From NCBI GenBank assembly GCA_014773175.1, contig VXCM01000207.1:132001-196000 (forward strand): DNA of 64,000 nucleotides, written 5' to 3'. Each line of letters opens with the position of its first letter. Position 1 is the stretch's first letter. This document shows, piece after piece, positions 59,801 through 63,689 of this stretch. The notes under the pieces are model-generated. The model had not been told where the DNA came from. It worked only from the letters and a program-made list of their open reading frames with translations, and made no database searches. The translations under genes and the position numbers were made by a program. The DNA comes from Lucifuga dentata. Lineage: Eukaryota > Chordata > Actinopteri > Ophidiiformes > Bythitidae.

Positions 59801-61830
59801 GCGTTTATCAAAAAATTTAAACGACCGTGACTTCATAAGGCTGCGTAACTATTAGCAGGTGAAACATGGATTTTTAAGGTGAGTGTATCGCTTGAATATT
59901 TGATTTTGAAAGATTAAGAGGTTTTGCAAAATATCAGGAAAGCTGAAATAAGTTTTATCCTTTGGGAAATGGTTGTCAGTAAGGTAAGATGTATGAAAAT
60001 TGAATATTTTAAGCTCAAACATGCACGATCGCCGGTATGGTCCTTTAACAGTTTTGACATTTTGTCATCAGAAAATGGAGAATTAAAATACAACAAATCC
60101 ATACTTTTTTCTACTAATCTACAGAGTTTAAAAATGAAAAACGAGTTCTAAAAAGTTTCTTGCATTAATTAAAAATAGACAACTGCGATATCTAGGCTTG
60201 GTAAGTATGTACCCCCTTTTAAACGTGAGATTAATGTAAAGTGTGTGAAAATATGAAAATTGGCCCTGACCTGGTTTAACAAGCATCTTCTTCATCTGCT
60301 GTCAATTCAGTCATAGTTTAGATATGTTGCCACCTAGTGATCTTTTTGCATCATTACAACATTATATTCTTCCAGCAATGAAATAGAGCTCATGATATTT
60401 ATTTCAATTTTCAAATCTCATTTTTATATCTATTCAAGACAAAACACAACTCATGATTCCAGTCTAATAAACCTTAAAGGACCATACCAATGGCTTATAC
60501 GGTACAAATCAACTTGAGCCTTTTTCTCACAATTTATTGAGCTTTATTTGAGTATCTATTTGTCCAAATTATGCCAATGTTACTGCATGGAAGTAAATTT
60601 ACCAGCTTTAAAAAACTCTTCCTGAGCCAATACTTTAAAGGATCATACTGGCGATTAGGCTTGATGTATTATTTATTTCAGACATGACAATATAACGAAG
60701 AAAACAAAAAAAAAGTAAACAATTTCCAAAAAAAATGTCTGAAAATGAGTAGGATGAAGTATAACTTATTAACTCCAACCCGCTACATTTACAACTCATC
60801 TTTTATTGTTTCCCGCTTGTTTCATTATATTTACAAACATAAAGTTTATGTACAGCTATCAACAAAGATTTACCTATAAATAAATACAAGCATACGTTTC
60901 CAAACAACCATACATTCATATGCAATTTTACATTATTTACTCATCTACATACATCAATCAACATATATTGTTTAAGCCCAATATATACAATCCATACACA
61001 ATGTTCCATTACTGACAGCCAATTTCCCAAAATATAGTAATTTAGCTGTAAATTTCAGAATGTTTTTCCTACCTTCCAGACTGCCGTTAGCTTCAGTTTA
61101 TTAAAGTACACTGAACAAAATAAATAAGGGTTTGTTATGTAGGAAATCAACCTAAAAACACAAGATGTTTTGGAAAAATGGCCAACAGCAATATGAAGTA
61201 TACGTGGCTCAGTTGGATAAAACGTGTGAAGGTACCAAATGTCACGTGTGCTCAGCAGCAAAGTGTGACCATGACTAACCTGACCTCCTCTCTGCTCCTC
61301 TCAGGCCTCCCACAGAAGACTCAGGAATGCGTAGCAACGCTGCCGCTGCTGCCCTCACCTCCACCCCTCCTAGCAGCCTCCCGCCCCAGCCACACCCCTG
61401 CAGCCCGCCAGACTCCGCCTCCTCCCTGACGCCCTGCTCCTCGCTGCCGCCCTCCGTGTCGCCCACGCTCACCGACGTATTTGGCCTGCCCACTCCGCCT
61501 ATGGGCAGCGGCGGCGGCTACAGCCTGAGCTCCTCGTGTGGCGGCAGCGGGAGCTCACGTTCCCCGTCGCCACTCACTCTGATGCAAGCGGTGGCCGCCT
61601 CGGGGAAGCCCTTTGCTACAAAGCCCATGGAGCTGTGGAGCAAGCACGACGTGGCGGACTGGCTGGAGAGCCTCAACCTGGGCGAGCACCGGGATGCTTT
61701 CCTGGACAATGAGATTGAGGGTGCCCACCTCCCCTCGCTGCAGAAAGAGGACCTGATAGACCTTGGCGTGACAAGGGTTGGCCACCGCATGAACATCGAG
61801 AGGGCCCTCAAGCTACTGCAGGACAGATAA
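6411..61830 (+). CDS. shank2: SHANK2 postsynaptic scaffold, short (PDZ-proline-SAM) isoform; coding span over 8 main exons and 3 cassettes
   Basis: Join: 6411-6582, 9459-9583, 33281-33416, 36638-36718, [36832-36840], [39661-39684], [40947-40985], 41538-41650, 42590-42695, 45193-47821, 61305-61830; brackets mark cassettes. Intron phases are 1,0,1,1(,1,1,1),0,1,2 and all agree. With the giant exon corrected for assembly errors, the total without the 24- and 39-nt cassettes is 3771 nt, 1256 residues, close to the known short mammalian isoforms of about 1250. Order along the protein (1269-residue form): isoform-specific N-terminus 1-30, PDZ about 37-133, proline/serine-rich scaffold, Homer-binding PPLEF 854-858, cortactin-type PPVPPKPK 981-988, SAM 1201-1269. 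Known role of the family: scaffold of the excitatory postsynaptic density, linking GKAP/SAPAP (PDZ), Homer and cortactin, and multimerising by the SAM domain. SHANK2 rather than 1 or 3 is chosen from blocks such as RRKGMLVKQSNVEDSPEKTC and VKEPSTSSSGKSSQGSSMEI. Confidence 0.93.
6486..6499 (+). promoter_or_regulatory. shank2: Candidate splice acceptor inside exon 1 (entry point of the long isoform)
   Basis: A pyrimidine-rich run ending CTCCTCCACAG precedes the TGACTGC that opens the shared PDZ part. Entry here would be in phase 2 and give a serine codon, AG|T, before Asp-Cys. In mammalian SHANK2 the long isoform joins the same Asp-Cys after a serine. No upstream exon is in the window to test the join. 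Confidence 0.55.
6771..6828. repeat. (GT)n microsatellite
   Basis: Nearly pure GT, interrupted once by ATCT at about 6781. Its complement gives spurious Thr/His frames. Confidence 0.95.
7523..7653. repeat. 65-bp exact duplication around an N (assembly artefact)
   Basis: 7523-7587 and 7589-7653 are identical and separated by a single N at 7588. The pattern matches the other N-flanking duplications in this window and is best read as one sequence written twice. Confidence 0.85.
7850..7887. repeat. (CT)n microsatellite
   Basis: About 38 bp of CT followed by a short (CA) run. Confidence 0.95.
8067..8093. repeat. (GA)n microsatellite
   Basis: About 27 bp of pure GA, roughly 180 bp after the (CT) tract at 7850; the two could pair in RNA. 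Confidence 0.95.
8511..9076 (+). mobile_element. MITE-A copy 1, full length
   Basis: Begins TTAAAGAACCATACCGG and ends with the inverse, ATTGTTCTTTAA. The inverted repeats extend about 90 bp inward, with TATTGGGCTCAAACATGC near the right end mirrored at the left. The middle carries GGTTAAATAAAGTTA, used here to define the plus orientation of the family. No transposase is encoded. Confidence 0.85.
9459..9583 (+). CDS. shank2: shank2 exon 2: central PDZ
   Basis: 125 nt, entered in phase 1 (GCG, Ala) after TGCAG and left in phase 0 before GTAAGAG. It encodes residues 58-99, opening ADTPIEEFSPTPAFPALQYL and closing with TGDFLIE. This PDZ segment is nearly invariant in the SHANK family. It includes the long loop between the second and third strands and the GVAWQAGL helix. 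Confidence 0.96.
10562..10920 (+). repeat. Repeat family R3, copy 1
   Basis: Shares an ordered set of blocks with 25623-25945 and 63690-64000: ATACAGATTYC near the start, then TATTTTCATKTA, then a CAGCACTGCTGT block, then a GTTCTAATTGGCCAG-like block. It begins TTTAA. Likely an old non-autonomous DNA element of fish, family not named. Confidence 0.6.
11305..11335. repeat. (GT)n microsatellite
   Basis: About 30 bp of pure GT followed by GCAAGCGAGCAAGC. Confidence 0.95.
13336..13885 (+). mobile_element. MITE-A copy 2
   Basis: TTAA-flanked copy in plus orientation, opening AAAGGACAATGCCATTG and closing TCAGGTCCTTTAA. Diverged and partly shortened near 13400. It directly abuts the LINE remnant to its right. 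Confidence 0.8.
13893..14570 (+). mobile_element. LINE remnant: 3' end of ORF2 plus tail
   Basis: The plus frames give broken pieces resembling the end of a fish L1/Tx1-type reverse-transcriptase ORF: HWLSFIYKSLLGLPWSS (13998 on), then FKYDVPSTWNNLQQDLKL (about 14171 on), then LGEFKA. It then runs into a typical tail at 14480-14570, TTGAAAAAGAGCTTTTTATC and an AATAAA-rich end. Stops and frame changes show it is dead. The family assignment is from recall of such tails, not a search. Confidence 0.6.
14580..14620. repeat. Poly(A) with N at 14602
   Basis: A-runs on both sides of a single N; another unmerged overlap. Confidence 0.7.
14826..14861. repeat. (AAG)n microsatellite
   Basis: Twelve or so AAG units. 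Confidence 0.95.
16039..16504 (-). mobile_element. MITE-A copy 3
   Basis: TTAA-flanked, in minus orientation: the CCTACCTTCCAGA and GGTTTCAGTTCATTCCA blocks come first. Contains a small (TA)/(CA) expansion at 16080-16115. Closes CAGTATGGTCCTTTAA. Confidence 0.85.
16631..16701. repeat. Two (CA)n microsatellites
   Basis: CA runs at 16631-16650 and 16671-16701 separated by 20 bp of unique sequence. Confidence 0.95.
17246..17823 (+). mobile_element. MITE-A copy 4
   Basis: Plus orientation, opens TTAAAGGACCATACTGGCG and closes GCAGGTATTGTCTTTTAA. Confidence 0.85.
18467..18599. repeat. 66-bp exact duplication around an N (assembly artefact)
   Basis: 18467-18532 equals 18534-18599; N at 18533. 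The unit itself contains a 10-bp perfect hairpin, GGCGCTTCAC and its complement, separated by an 8-base loop (18487-18514). Confidence 0.85.
18661..19040. repeat. Cluster of (GA)n and (GT)n microsatellites
   Basis: (GA) at 18661-18686; (GT) at 18775-18804, 18927-18960, 18975-19003 and 19021-19038. Frames through them are pure Cys/Val or Thr/His and not genes. Confidence 0.95.
19207..19531. repeat. TCTCATCC octamer minisatellite
   Basis: About 325 bp of degenerate tandem TCTCATCC, with variants such as TCACATCC and TCTCATCA. Strand-asymmetric, almost without G. The three plus frames stay open only because of the repeat. Confidence 0.9.
19935..20562 (+). mobile_element. MITE-A copy 5, with microsatellite expansion
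   Basis: Plus orientation, opens TTGAAGGACCATACCAG and closes AAATTGTCCTTTAA. At the A-rich middle the copy carries (CT) at 20265-20300, (TA) at 20304-20318 and (GT) at 20319-20343. Confidence 0.8.
22636..22758. repeat. 61-bp exact duplication around an N (assembly artefact)
   Basis: 22636-22696 equals 22698-22758; N at 22697. Confidence 0.85.
23518..23553. repeat. Poly(A) with N at 23535
   Basis: A-runs either side of a single N. Confidence 0.7.
24074..24588 (-). mobile_element. MITE-A copy 6
   Basis: Minus orientation, opens TTAAAGGAGCATACCGGTG and closes GGGCATGCTCCTGTAA. The ends carry matching changes (GGAGC / GCTCC), as if copied together. Confidence 0.8.
24767..24815. repeat. (TTTA)n microsatellite
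   Basis: About a dozen ATTT units with one TCTA variant. Confidence 0.95.
24901..25123. repeat. (CA)n and (GT)n cluster
   Basis: CA at 24901-24927, then GT at 24955-24977 and GT-rich sequence at 25055-25123. The CA and GT arms lie about 30 bp apart in inverted arrangement. Confidence 0.95.
25623..25945 (+). repeat. Repeat family R3, copy 2
   Basis: Opens TTAAAGGGGCTATGTTATAC. Shares with copies 1 and 3 the TACAGATTCC, TATTTTCATTTAGA, GCAATGCTTTAATATGCAAA and CAGCACTGCTGT blocks. Contains an internal (AAAAC)n run at 25706-25730. Right boundary approximate. Confidence 0.55.
26598..26720 (-). repeat. Fish interspersed repeat with GGATACAA units
   Basis: Three tandem GGATACAA units followed by GGAGCTTTATTGTCATCTCA. 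This is a common interspersed motif in fish genomes, probably the 3' end of a retroposon on the minus strand. Followed by A-rich sequence to about 26870. Identification from memory only. Confidence 0.4.
26888..26920. repeat. Poly(T) tract
   Basis: Over 30 consecutive T. Confidence 0.95.
27107..27136. repeat. Poly(A) with N at 27120
   Basis: A-runs on both sides of a single N; length unreliable. Confidence 0.7.
27671..27735. repeat. Poly(T) then (CT)n with N at 27689
   Basis: T-run, N, then about 45 bp of CT. A likely misjoined low-complexity overlap. Confidence 0.85.
28904..28946. repeat. (CT)n microsatellite
   Basis: About 43 bp pure CT; followed by CT-rich sequence to about 29110. Confidence 0.95.
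29268..29316. repeat. (GA)n microsatellite
   Basis: About 49 bp pure GA, 320 bp after the (CT) tract at 28904, so the pair is inverted. Confidence 0.95.
30211..30251. other. Assembly gap (12 N) between poly(C) and poly(A)
   Basis: N from 30224 to 30235. The only gap of more than one base here; its real size is unknown. Confidence 0.95.
30386..31292 (-). mobile_element. MITE-A copy 7, split by a SINE
   Basis: Minus orientation, opens TTAAAGGACAATACCAG and closes CACCAGTATGGTTCTTTAA. The element reads GGTTTCAGTTCATTCCA, is broken by 336 bp of SINE, and resumes GTATACTATTAAAATAAAC. Confidence 0.85.
30543..30878 (-). mobile_element. tRNA-derived SINE inserted in MITE-A, with 9-bp target duplication
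   Basis: Read on the minus strand it starts GTGGCTCAGTGGTTAGCACT, which contains an A-box (TGGCTCAGTGG). A perfect B-box (GGTTCGAGCCC) follows about 45 bp later, so the head derives from a tRNA. The body includes the GGAGGAAACCGGAGCACCC block (plus-strand reading) that is abundant in fish genomes. TTCATTCCA flanks it on both sides (30534-30542 and 30879-30887). The insertion is therefore younger than the MITE. Confidence 0.85.
31999..32565 (+). mobile_element. MITE-A copy 8
   Basis: Plus orientation, opens TTAAAGGACCTTACCAGCG and closes CACCGGTACAGTTCTTTAA. Confidence 0.85.
33281..33416 (+). CDS. shank2: shank2 exon 3: end of PDZ
   Basis: 136 nt, entered in phase 0 after GGCAG and left in phase 1 before GTAAGG. 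It encodes residues 100-144, starting VNQENVVKVGHRQVVNMIRQ. His110 heads the second helix and marks a class I PDZ, which binds C-termini such as that of GKAP/SAPAP. The exon closes with NLDPDDTARKK, the conserved end of the SHANK PDZ unit. Confidence 0.96.
35041..35260 (+). mobile_element. MITE-A copy 9, right half only
   Basis: Starts within the element (GATGGATTACCTATC) and closes GCCGGTATGGTCCTTTAA. The left half is missing. Confidence 0.8.
36590..36635. repeat. (CT)n tract ending in N, serving as the pyrimidine tract of exon 4
   Basis: About 42 bp of CT, then N, then AG. The real sequence next to the acceptor is uncertain because of the N. Confidence 0.9.
36638..36718 (+). CDS. shank2: shank2 exon 4: PDZ-to-proline linker
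   Basis: 81 nt, phase 1 to phase 1, ending CTAG before GTAAGG. Encodes APPPPKRAPTTALSMRSKSM and then TSELEEL, nearly identical to SHANK2. It is the fixed exon upstream of the cassette group. Confidence 0.94.
36719..36831 (+). other. shank2: shank2 intron 4 (113 bp)
   Basis: A very short intron with a long pyrimidine-rich 3' part and an AAAAG acceptor, in front of the 9-nt microexon. Confidence 0.7.
36832..36840 (+). CDS. shank2: shank2 9-nt microexon (Val-Asp-Lys)
   Basis: TGGATAAAG lies between an AG and a strong donor GTAAGC. Joined in phase 1 to exon 4 it adds V-D-K after SELEEL. Mammalian SHANK2 has SELEELVDK at this point, which supports the call. Being 9 nt long it can be skipped without shifting the frame. 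Confidence 0.8.
37319..37350. repeat. (GT)n microsatellite
   Basis: About 32 bp pure GT. Confidence 0.95.
37552..38118 (+). mobile_element. MITE-A copy 10
   Basis: Plus orientation, opens TTAAAGGACCATACCAGTG and closes GCCGGTATTGTCCTTTAA. Confidence 0.85.
39661..39684 (+). CDS. shank2: shank2 24-nt microexon (ATLRKKKS), SHANK3-like
   Basis: After a pyrimidine tract ending CCCCCTAAG come 24 bases and then a perfect donor, GTAAGT. In phase 1 it encodes ATLRKKKS. Joined to exon 5 the reading is ELEEL-ATLRKKKS-DKVDEM. Human SHANK3 has ELEELASIRRRKGEKLDEM, the same length and pattern, and SHANK2 has ASVRKKK here. It is phase 1 on both sides and frame-neutral. It is invisible as a reading frame, so the call rests on homology and splice sites. 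Confidence 0.72.
40270..40300. repeat. (GT)n microsatellite ending in N
   Basis: GT run with N at 40300; length unreliable. Confidence 0.9.
40570..40610. repeat. (GT)n microsatellite
   Basis: About 40 bp of GT with single GC and TT interruptions. Confidence 0.95.
40736..40860. repeat. 62-bp duplication with (GT)n around an N (assembly artefact)
   Basis: 40736-40797 equals 40799-40860; N at 40798. The unit contains the whole (GT) tract, which lies about 90 bp before the 39-nt cassette. Confidence 0.85.
40947..40985 (+). CDS. shank2: shank2 39-nt cassette exon (DAQKKRIVFQVTL), SHANK1-like
   Basis: Preceded by one of the strongest pyrimidine tracts in the window (about 40888-40940) and TAG; followed by donor GTAATC. 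Phase 1 on both sides. It encodes DAQKKRIVFQVTL and, joined to exon 5, continues NKVDEM. Human SHANK1 has EKKRTVYQMALNKLDEI at this position, matching across the splice junction. The exon starts and stops exactly where the phases need. Confidence 0.8.
   Translation: MRRRRGLFSKSL
41538..41650 (+). CDS. shank2: shank2 exon 5
   Basis: 113 nt, phase 1 to phase 0, between CTTGCAG and GTAAGT. It encodes (D/N)KVDEMTHAQKAAAIDM, then KIATIKPRPSSRCLVTAADM and N. The ATIKxRPSSRC block is shared with SHANK2. The first codon is Asp or Asn depending on which cassette is joined. Confidence 0.93.
41651..42589 (+). other. shank2: shank2 intron 6 (939 bp)
   Basis: Starts GTAAGT, ends TTTTCAG. More than half of it is MITE-A copy 11. 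Confidence 0.9.
41728..42282 (+). mobile_element. MITE-A copy 11
   Basis: Plus orientation, opens TTAAAAGACCATACTG (left repeat shortened) and closes CACCGGTACGCACCTTTAA. Confidence 0.8.
42590..42695 (+). CDS. shank2: shank2 exon 6
   Basis: 106 nt, phase 0 to phase 1, between TTTTCAG and GTATGA. Encodes SMYHDRQGVAVVPPTVPGAF, then LGIPEKGTLKKQKST. SHANK2 has the same frame of VYERQG, PTVPG and FLGIP motifs; the fish copy lacks a few residues before FLGIP. Confidence 0.93.
43010..43172. repeat. GATTATAGCAAAAT minisatellite, alternating 20- and 22-bp units
   Basis: Eight units of GATTATAGCAAAATATGTCT or its longer form with GCATGTCT. Long and short units alternate, so the higher-order period is 42 bp. 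Confidence 0.9.
43962..44002. repeat. Poly(T) with N at 43971
   Basis: T-runs on both sides of a single N. Confidence 0.8.
45193..47821 (+). CDS. shank2: shank2 exon 7: giant proline/serine-rich exon (with assembly errors)
   Basis: Between TTCCATTAG and GTAATT, phase 1 to phase 2. It opens GTEDERQGFLTPPLLKFARS and contains SLSMPDTSEDIPPPP, PENPYSEVG, VPAKPARRKGMLVKQSN, SIPIPTIIVKEPSTSSSGKS, PFAAAIAGAVRDREKRLEA, RLRQSKSIDEGMFSDERL and GKPLDPNSPLALALAARDRA. Later come the Homer-binding PPLEF (47096-47110), the DSGIEEVDSRSS block, the cortactin-binding PPVPPKPK (47477-47500) and TSKLWGD. As printed the frame breaks twice. 45992-46053 is repeated after N 46054 (63 nt extra, frame kept). 46457-46517 is repeated after N 46518 (62 nt extra, frame lost). 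N 47591 adds one base (frame lost). Removing these 126 bases gives 2503 nt, open throughout. Confidence 0.94.
45992..46116. repeat. 62-bp duplication around an N inside the giant exon (artefact)
   Basis: 45992-46053 equals 46055-46116, N at 46054. It makes the SKSIDEGMFSDERL motif appear twice in the printed protein. Confidence 0.9.
46457..46579. repeat. 61-bp duplication around an N inside the giant exon (artefact, frameshifting)
   Basis: 46457-46517 equals 46519-46579, N at 46518. Without it the reading runs HKPDLNQPLFIDTKLR, matching the SHANK2 ADLNKPLYIDTKMR block. Confidence 0.92.
48159..48913. mobile_element. MITE-A copy 12: head-to-head fold-back
   Basis: 48159-48460 is the left half in plus orientation, up to GGTTAAATAAAGTTAG. 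It then switches to a nearly complete minus-orientation copy (48461-48913) that passes the same GGGAATGTAGTCCCAGGAGA block in inverse. The outer ends are both left-type ends, CTAAAGGACCATACTGG and a weak TATAAACTTTTAA. Confidence 0.75.
49676..49702. repeat. (GT)n microsatellite
   Basis: About 27 bp pure GT, followed at 49736-49765 by an AT-rich run. Confidence 0.95.
50926..51571 (+). mobile_element. MITE-A copy 13, containing an assembly duplication
   Basis: Plus orientation, opens TTAAAGGACCATACCGGCG and closes TGCCAGTTTGATCCTTTCA. 51059-51124 is repeated at 51126-51191 around N 51125, so the true copy is about 67 bp shorter. Confidence 0.85.
52568..52677 (+). mobile_element. SINE 3' fragment ending at an N
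   Basis: CTCTCGCCCAATTACC to GGACAAGCGGGTATAGAAAG is the complement of the left end of the SINE at 30543, so only its 3' end is present, in plus orientation. N at 52660 is followed by poly(T). Confidence 0.7.
53790..53861. repeat. (GT)n followed by (GA)n with N at 53798
   Basis: GT to about 53834, then GA to 53861. Confidence 0.95.
54319..54884 (+). mobile_element. MITE-A copy 14
   Basis: Plus orientation, opens TTAAAGGGCCATACTGGTG and closes GCCGGTATGCTCATTTA. Confidence 0.85.
55045..55625. mobile_element. hAT-like non-autonomous element with terminal inverted repeats
   Basis: Left end TGCTGCGTTCGACAGACTTC and right end, inverted, TGCTGCATTCAAGCTACCTC. The match continues through CGGAA and GGATTTTTC for about 35 bp. 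About 580 bp with no coding. Contains a perfect 13-bp palindrome at 55392-55419. The superfamily is a guess from the end sequence. Confidence 0.6.
55392..55419. repeat. Perfect 13-bp-arm palindrome
   Basis: ACCCACTGTGATT, two A, then the exact inverse. Confidence 0.95.
56373..56951 (-). mobile_element. MITE-A copy 15
   Basis: Minus orientation, opens TTAAAGGACCATATTGG and closes CACTGGTACAGTCCTTTAA. Confidence 0.85.
57046..57346. mobile_element. MITE-B: second TTAA-flanked inverted-repeat element
   Basis: Left end TTAAAGGAGGATTCCACC and right end GGTGGTTTTCTTTAA. The inverted arms are about 65 bp and include GTTTATTGGTCA and its inverse, and a GGAGAGCACTA/TAGTGCTCC pair. About 300 bp in all, unrelated to MITE-A except for the TTAAAGGA start. 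Confidence 0.75.
57464..57755 (+). repeat. Duplicated block, copy 1
   Basis: Matches 60223-60512 over about 280 bp: AACGTGAGATTAATG, TTGGCCCTGACCTGG, ATGTTGCCACCTAGTG, CAGCAATGAAAT and GACAAAACACA in the same order. It then runs into the start of a MITE-A copy in both places. Confidence 0.8.
57720..58211 (-). mobile_element. MITE-A copy 16, with poly(A) and N
   Basis: Minus orientation, opens CAAAGGATCACGCCAATG and closes CACCGGTATGGTCCTTTAA. 57758-57815 is an A-run broken by N 57795, with CATTATCAGTAC on both sides: another unmerged overlap. Confidence 0.75.
59447..60048 (-). mobile_element. MITE-A copy 17
   Basis: Minus orientation, opens TTAAAGGACCATACCGTCCG and closes GCCGGTATGGTCCTTTAA. 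Confidence 0.85.
60223..60512 (+). repeat. Duplicated block, copy 2
   Basis: Second copy of 57464-57755. Its attached MITE-A is reduced to TTAAAGGACCATACCAATGG plus a few internal bases. Confidence 0.8.
60635..61090 (-). mobile_element. MITE-A fragments interrupted by a retroposon-like insert
   Basis: Left end at 60635-60660 (TTAAAGGATCATACTGGCG) and an internal part at 60970-61090 (TTTAAGCCCAATATATAC to CTACCTTCCAGACTGCCG). Between them 60661-60969 is different. It begins ATTTATTTCAGACATGACAA, which in reverse looks like the tail of a fish LINE, so a short minus-strand LINE copy is likely. Confidence 0.55.
61305..61830 (+). CDS. shank2: shank2 last exon: proline/serine linker and SAM domain
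   Basis: After CTCCTCTCAG, entered in phase 2 (AG|G, Arg), 526 nt to TAA at 61828-61830. It begins RPPTEDSGMRSN, continues through a low-complexity Pro/Ser/Ala part and TDVFGLP, then RSPSPLTLMQA. The SAM domain occupies 61621-61827 (69 residues), opening KPMELWSKHDVADWLESLNL and closing DLGVTRVGHRMNIERALKLL. SHANK SAM domains polymerise in a zinc-aided way to build the postsynaptic lattice; the domain looks intact here. The exon is GC-rich compared with its surroundings. Confidence 0.96.
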
Positions 61831-62937
61831 GCCCCGAGGAGAGGAGGGGAGGGTCATGATGAGTGATGAGGCAAAGGAGAGGGAGGTGTTAACCGATCAC
61901 TTACCAAGCTCTTCATCAGAAGTAATCTCAAATTGTGGAACGGGGTTGGAAGCGTCGTCCGAGCCGACGCCGCCTCTTGCTGTTTTATGTCCTCTCTCAT
62001 CCTCCTTCGTCACCCTCATCTCAGCTCTGGTCTTGTCCAGCCTCATCCTCCTTCCCACTGTCCTGAGCATCAGGGGATCACGGGATGTCAGGAGGAACCA
62101 CAGGGGGAGAGAGAGGAGTAGCTGCTACGTCACATTCAGGAAAGAGAAAGGAGAGGAAGCAGGTATGAAGGACTATCCAGGACGGAAAAAACACTCTGGA
62201 ACGTTTGTCCTCGAACACTGGAAAAATACTGAGGAAAAAGCACTTTGTCTGGAAATGTATTTACATAAAGACTTTGTGCTCAACCAACTGCTTTGGAATA
62301 CTAAAAGACTTTTTCCATCCACCCTGACGTGGGTGCATGAAAAACCAGCTGAGCTGGTTGTTGCTCCTTTTCTATCTTTGCTAGAGTTTGTTCAGAGAAT
62401 AATATTTCTTCACTAGAGTCCTACCGGAGTTATATTTCTGGGTGCATCTAAGGTTGTAGAGGAAAAATTTGAGATAGACTCCCTTTTTTGCTTTCCACCT
62501 GTTTGTGTCAAATGACAACATTAGCCGAGTGTTTTCAACAAATATGAAACCATACCTTGTGTCCATGAACATACACACACACACACGCCCCTTCTGCACA
62601 GTGCCACATCTTGACCAACACGAATACACACCGTATTCGAAGCATGTGTACACACTTTTCCTTCGATGGCCTTTTTCTCCTGAGCGCGAGCGGGGCGTGT
62701 TGAGCGGTGGCTCACCAGAGGAGCTCCACGCCGTAGCAGGTGCCAGTATTTTTGGGGTCAACTCAGCCCCTCGCCACCCTGTCGCCGTCCAACATCTGCG
62801 AGGAAAATCGGGACGAGGACGTTATTGTCGCAGAACGTTGAGGTACAACACGTGGGGTGCAGTGACGCGTTTTACACGACACGGACAGAAAGATCAAATC
62901 ATTACAAAAAATTTCACCTTGAAATGGTTTTTAGTTC

Positions 62938-62938
<1 letters not shown>

Positions 62939-62976
<38 letters not shown>
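62939..62976. repeat. (GT)n microsatellite in the 3'UTR
   Basis: About 38 bp of pure GT; a (CA) run lies at 62572-62586. Confidence 0.95.
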
Positions 62977-62979
<3 letters not shown>

Positions 62980-63689
62980 AATGGCTGACCCAAAATATCA
63001 TTAAGGCCAGTTTGGTGAATCCATGAATCCACTTTTCGGGCCGCAGAGCTTTTCTTTACTTTGGTACTTTCTTCATTTCCTTCACTTCATCATTAGCAGG
63101 TCAACGCCAGATATTGATTTTGGCCCCACGATAACACTAACACTGCTATGGTAGAAGTTGTACAACAGAAAGCATTCCGAGACACATGGAACGGTAGCTG
63201 CCCGAGCTGGTGCAGCGAGACGAGTCAGCGACAGATTCAAAGTGTGAGCACCGATTCTTTCTCCATAAACAGCCTTTAGTCATTTGTCTTTCCATAAAGA
63301 AGCCCGGCGATGGAACTCGTTGTTAAATACAAAACCAGACTGTCTGTGAGGAAAAATAAGAGCTTTTCTTGTAAAAGTGCACATTTGATGTTGTGTAAAG
63401 CGATTTCAGCCTGAAGATAAGCCGAATAATTTGGCTTTTAGAACAGATGGAGAATCTGTTGGTATTTGGGTTTTACTTTGAATTATGTTTTCATGTAACT
63501 CTGCATGCCTTCTTCTGCCCTCTAATCGCCGCGCAAGAAATGAGCAGAAAATTATTTGACACAAATGTTGAGAGCTTTGTTGGAGATTAGAAAGGACAGA
63601 AGAGATTTCTGATCAGCTGATCTTCAATTCTGGATGTCTCGTCGAACACACAAGACAAAGTTTTTCCAAAGTCCCACTCATGAAACACG

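Larger units (their letters stand above)
47822..61304 (+). other. shank2: shank2 intron 8 (13.5 kb)
   Basis: Starts GTAATT, ends CTCTCAG. Holds MITE-A copies 12-17 and fragments, a second TTAA element, an hAT-like element, a SINE fragment and microsatellites. Mammalian SHANK2 has about 33 residues with VTFTVRPG between the giant-exon end and the PPxxES block; I found no exon for them. 51600-52540, 52810-53640, 55630-56370 and 58220-59440 show nothing I can support. Confidence 0.85.

Noticed and set aside
61856..62416. 186-codon open frame after the SHANK2 stop, with a hydrophobic stretch
   Set aside because: Lies in the 3'UTR, has no recognisable domain or splice signals, and the sequence has no coding look. 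Most likely chance.
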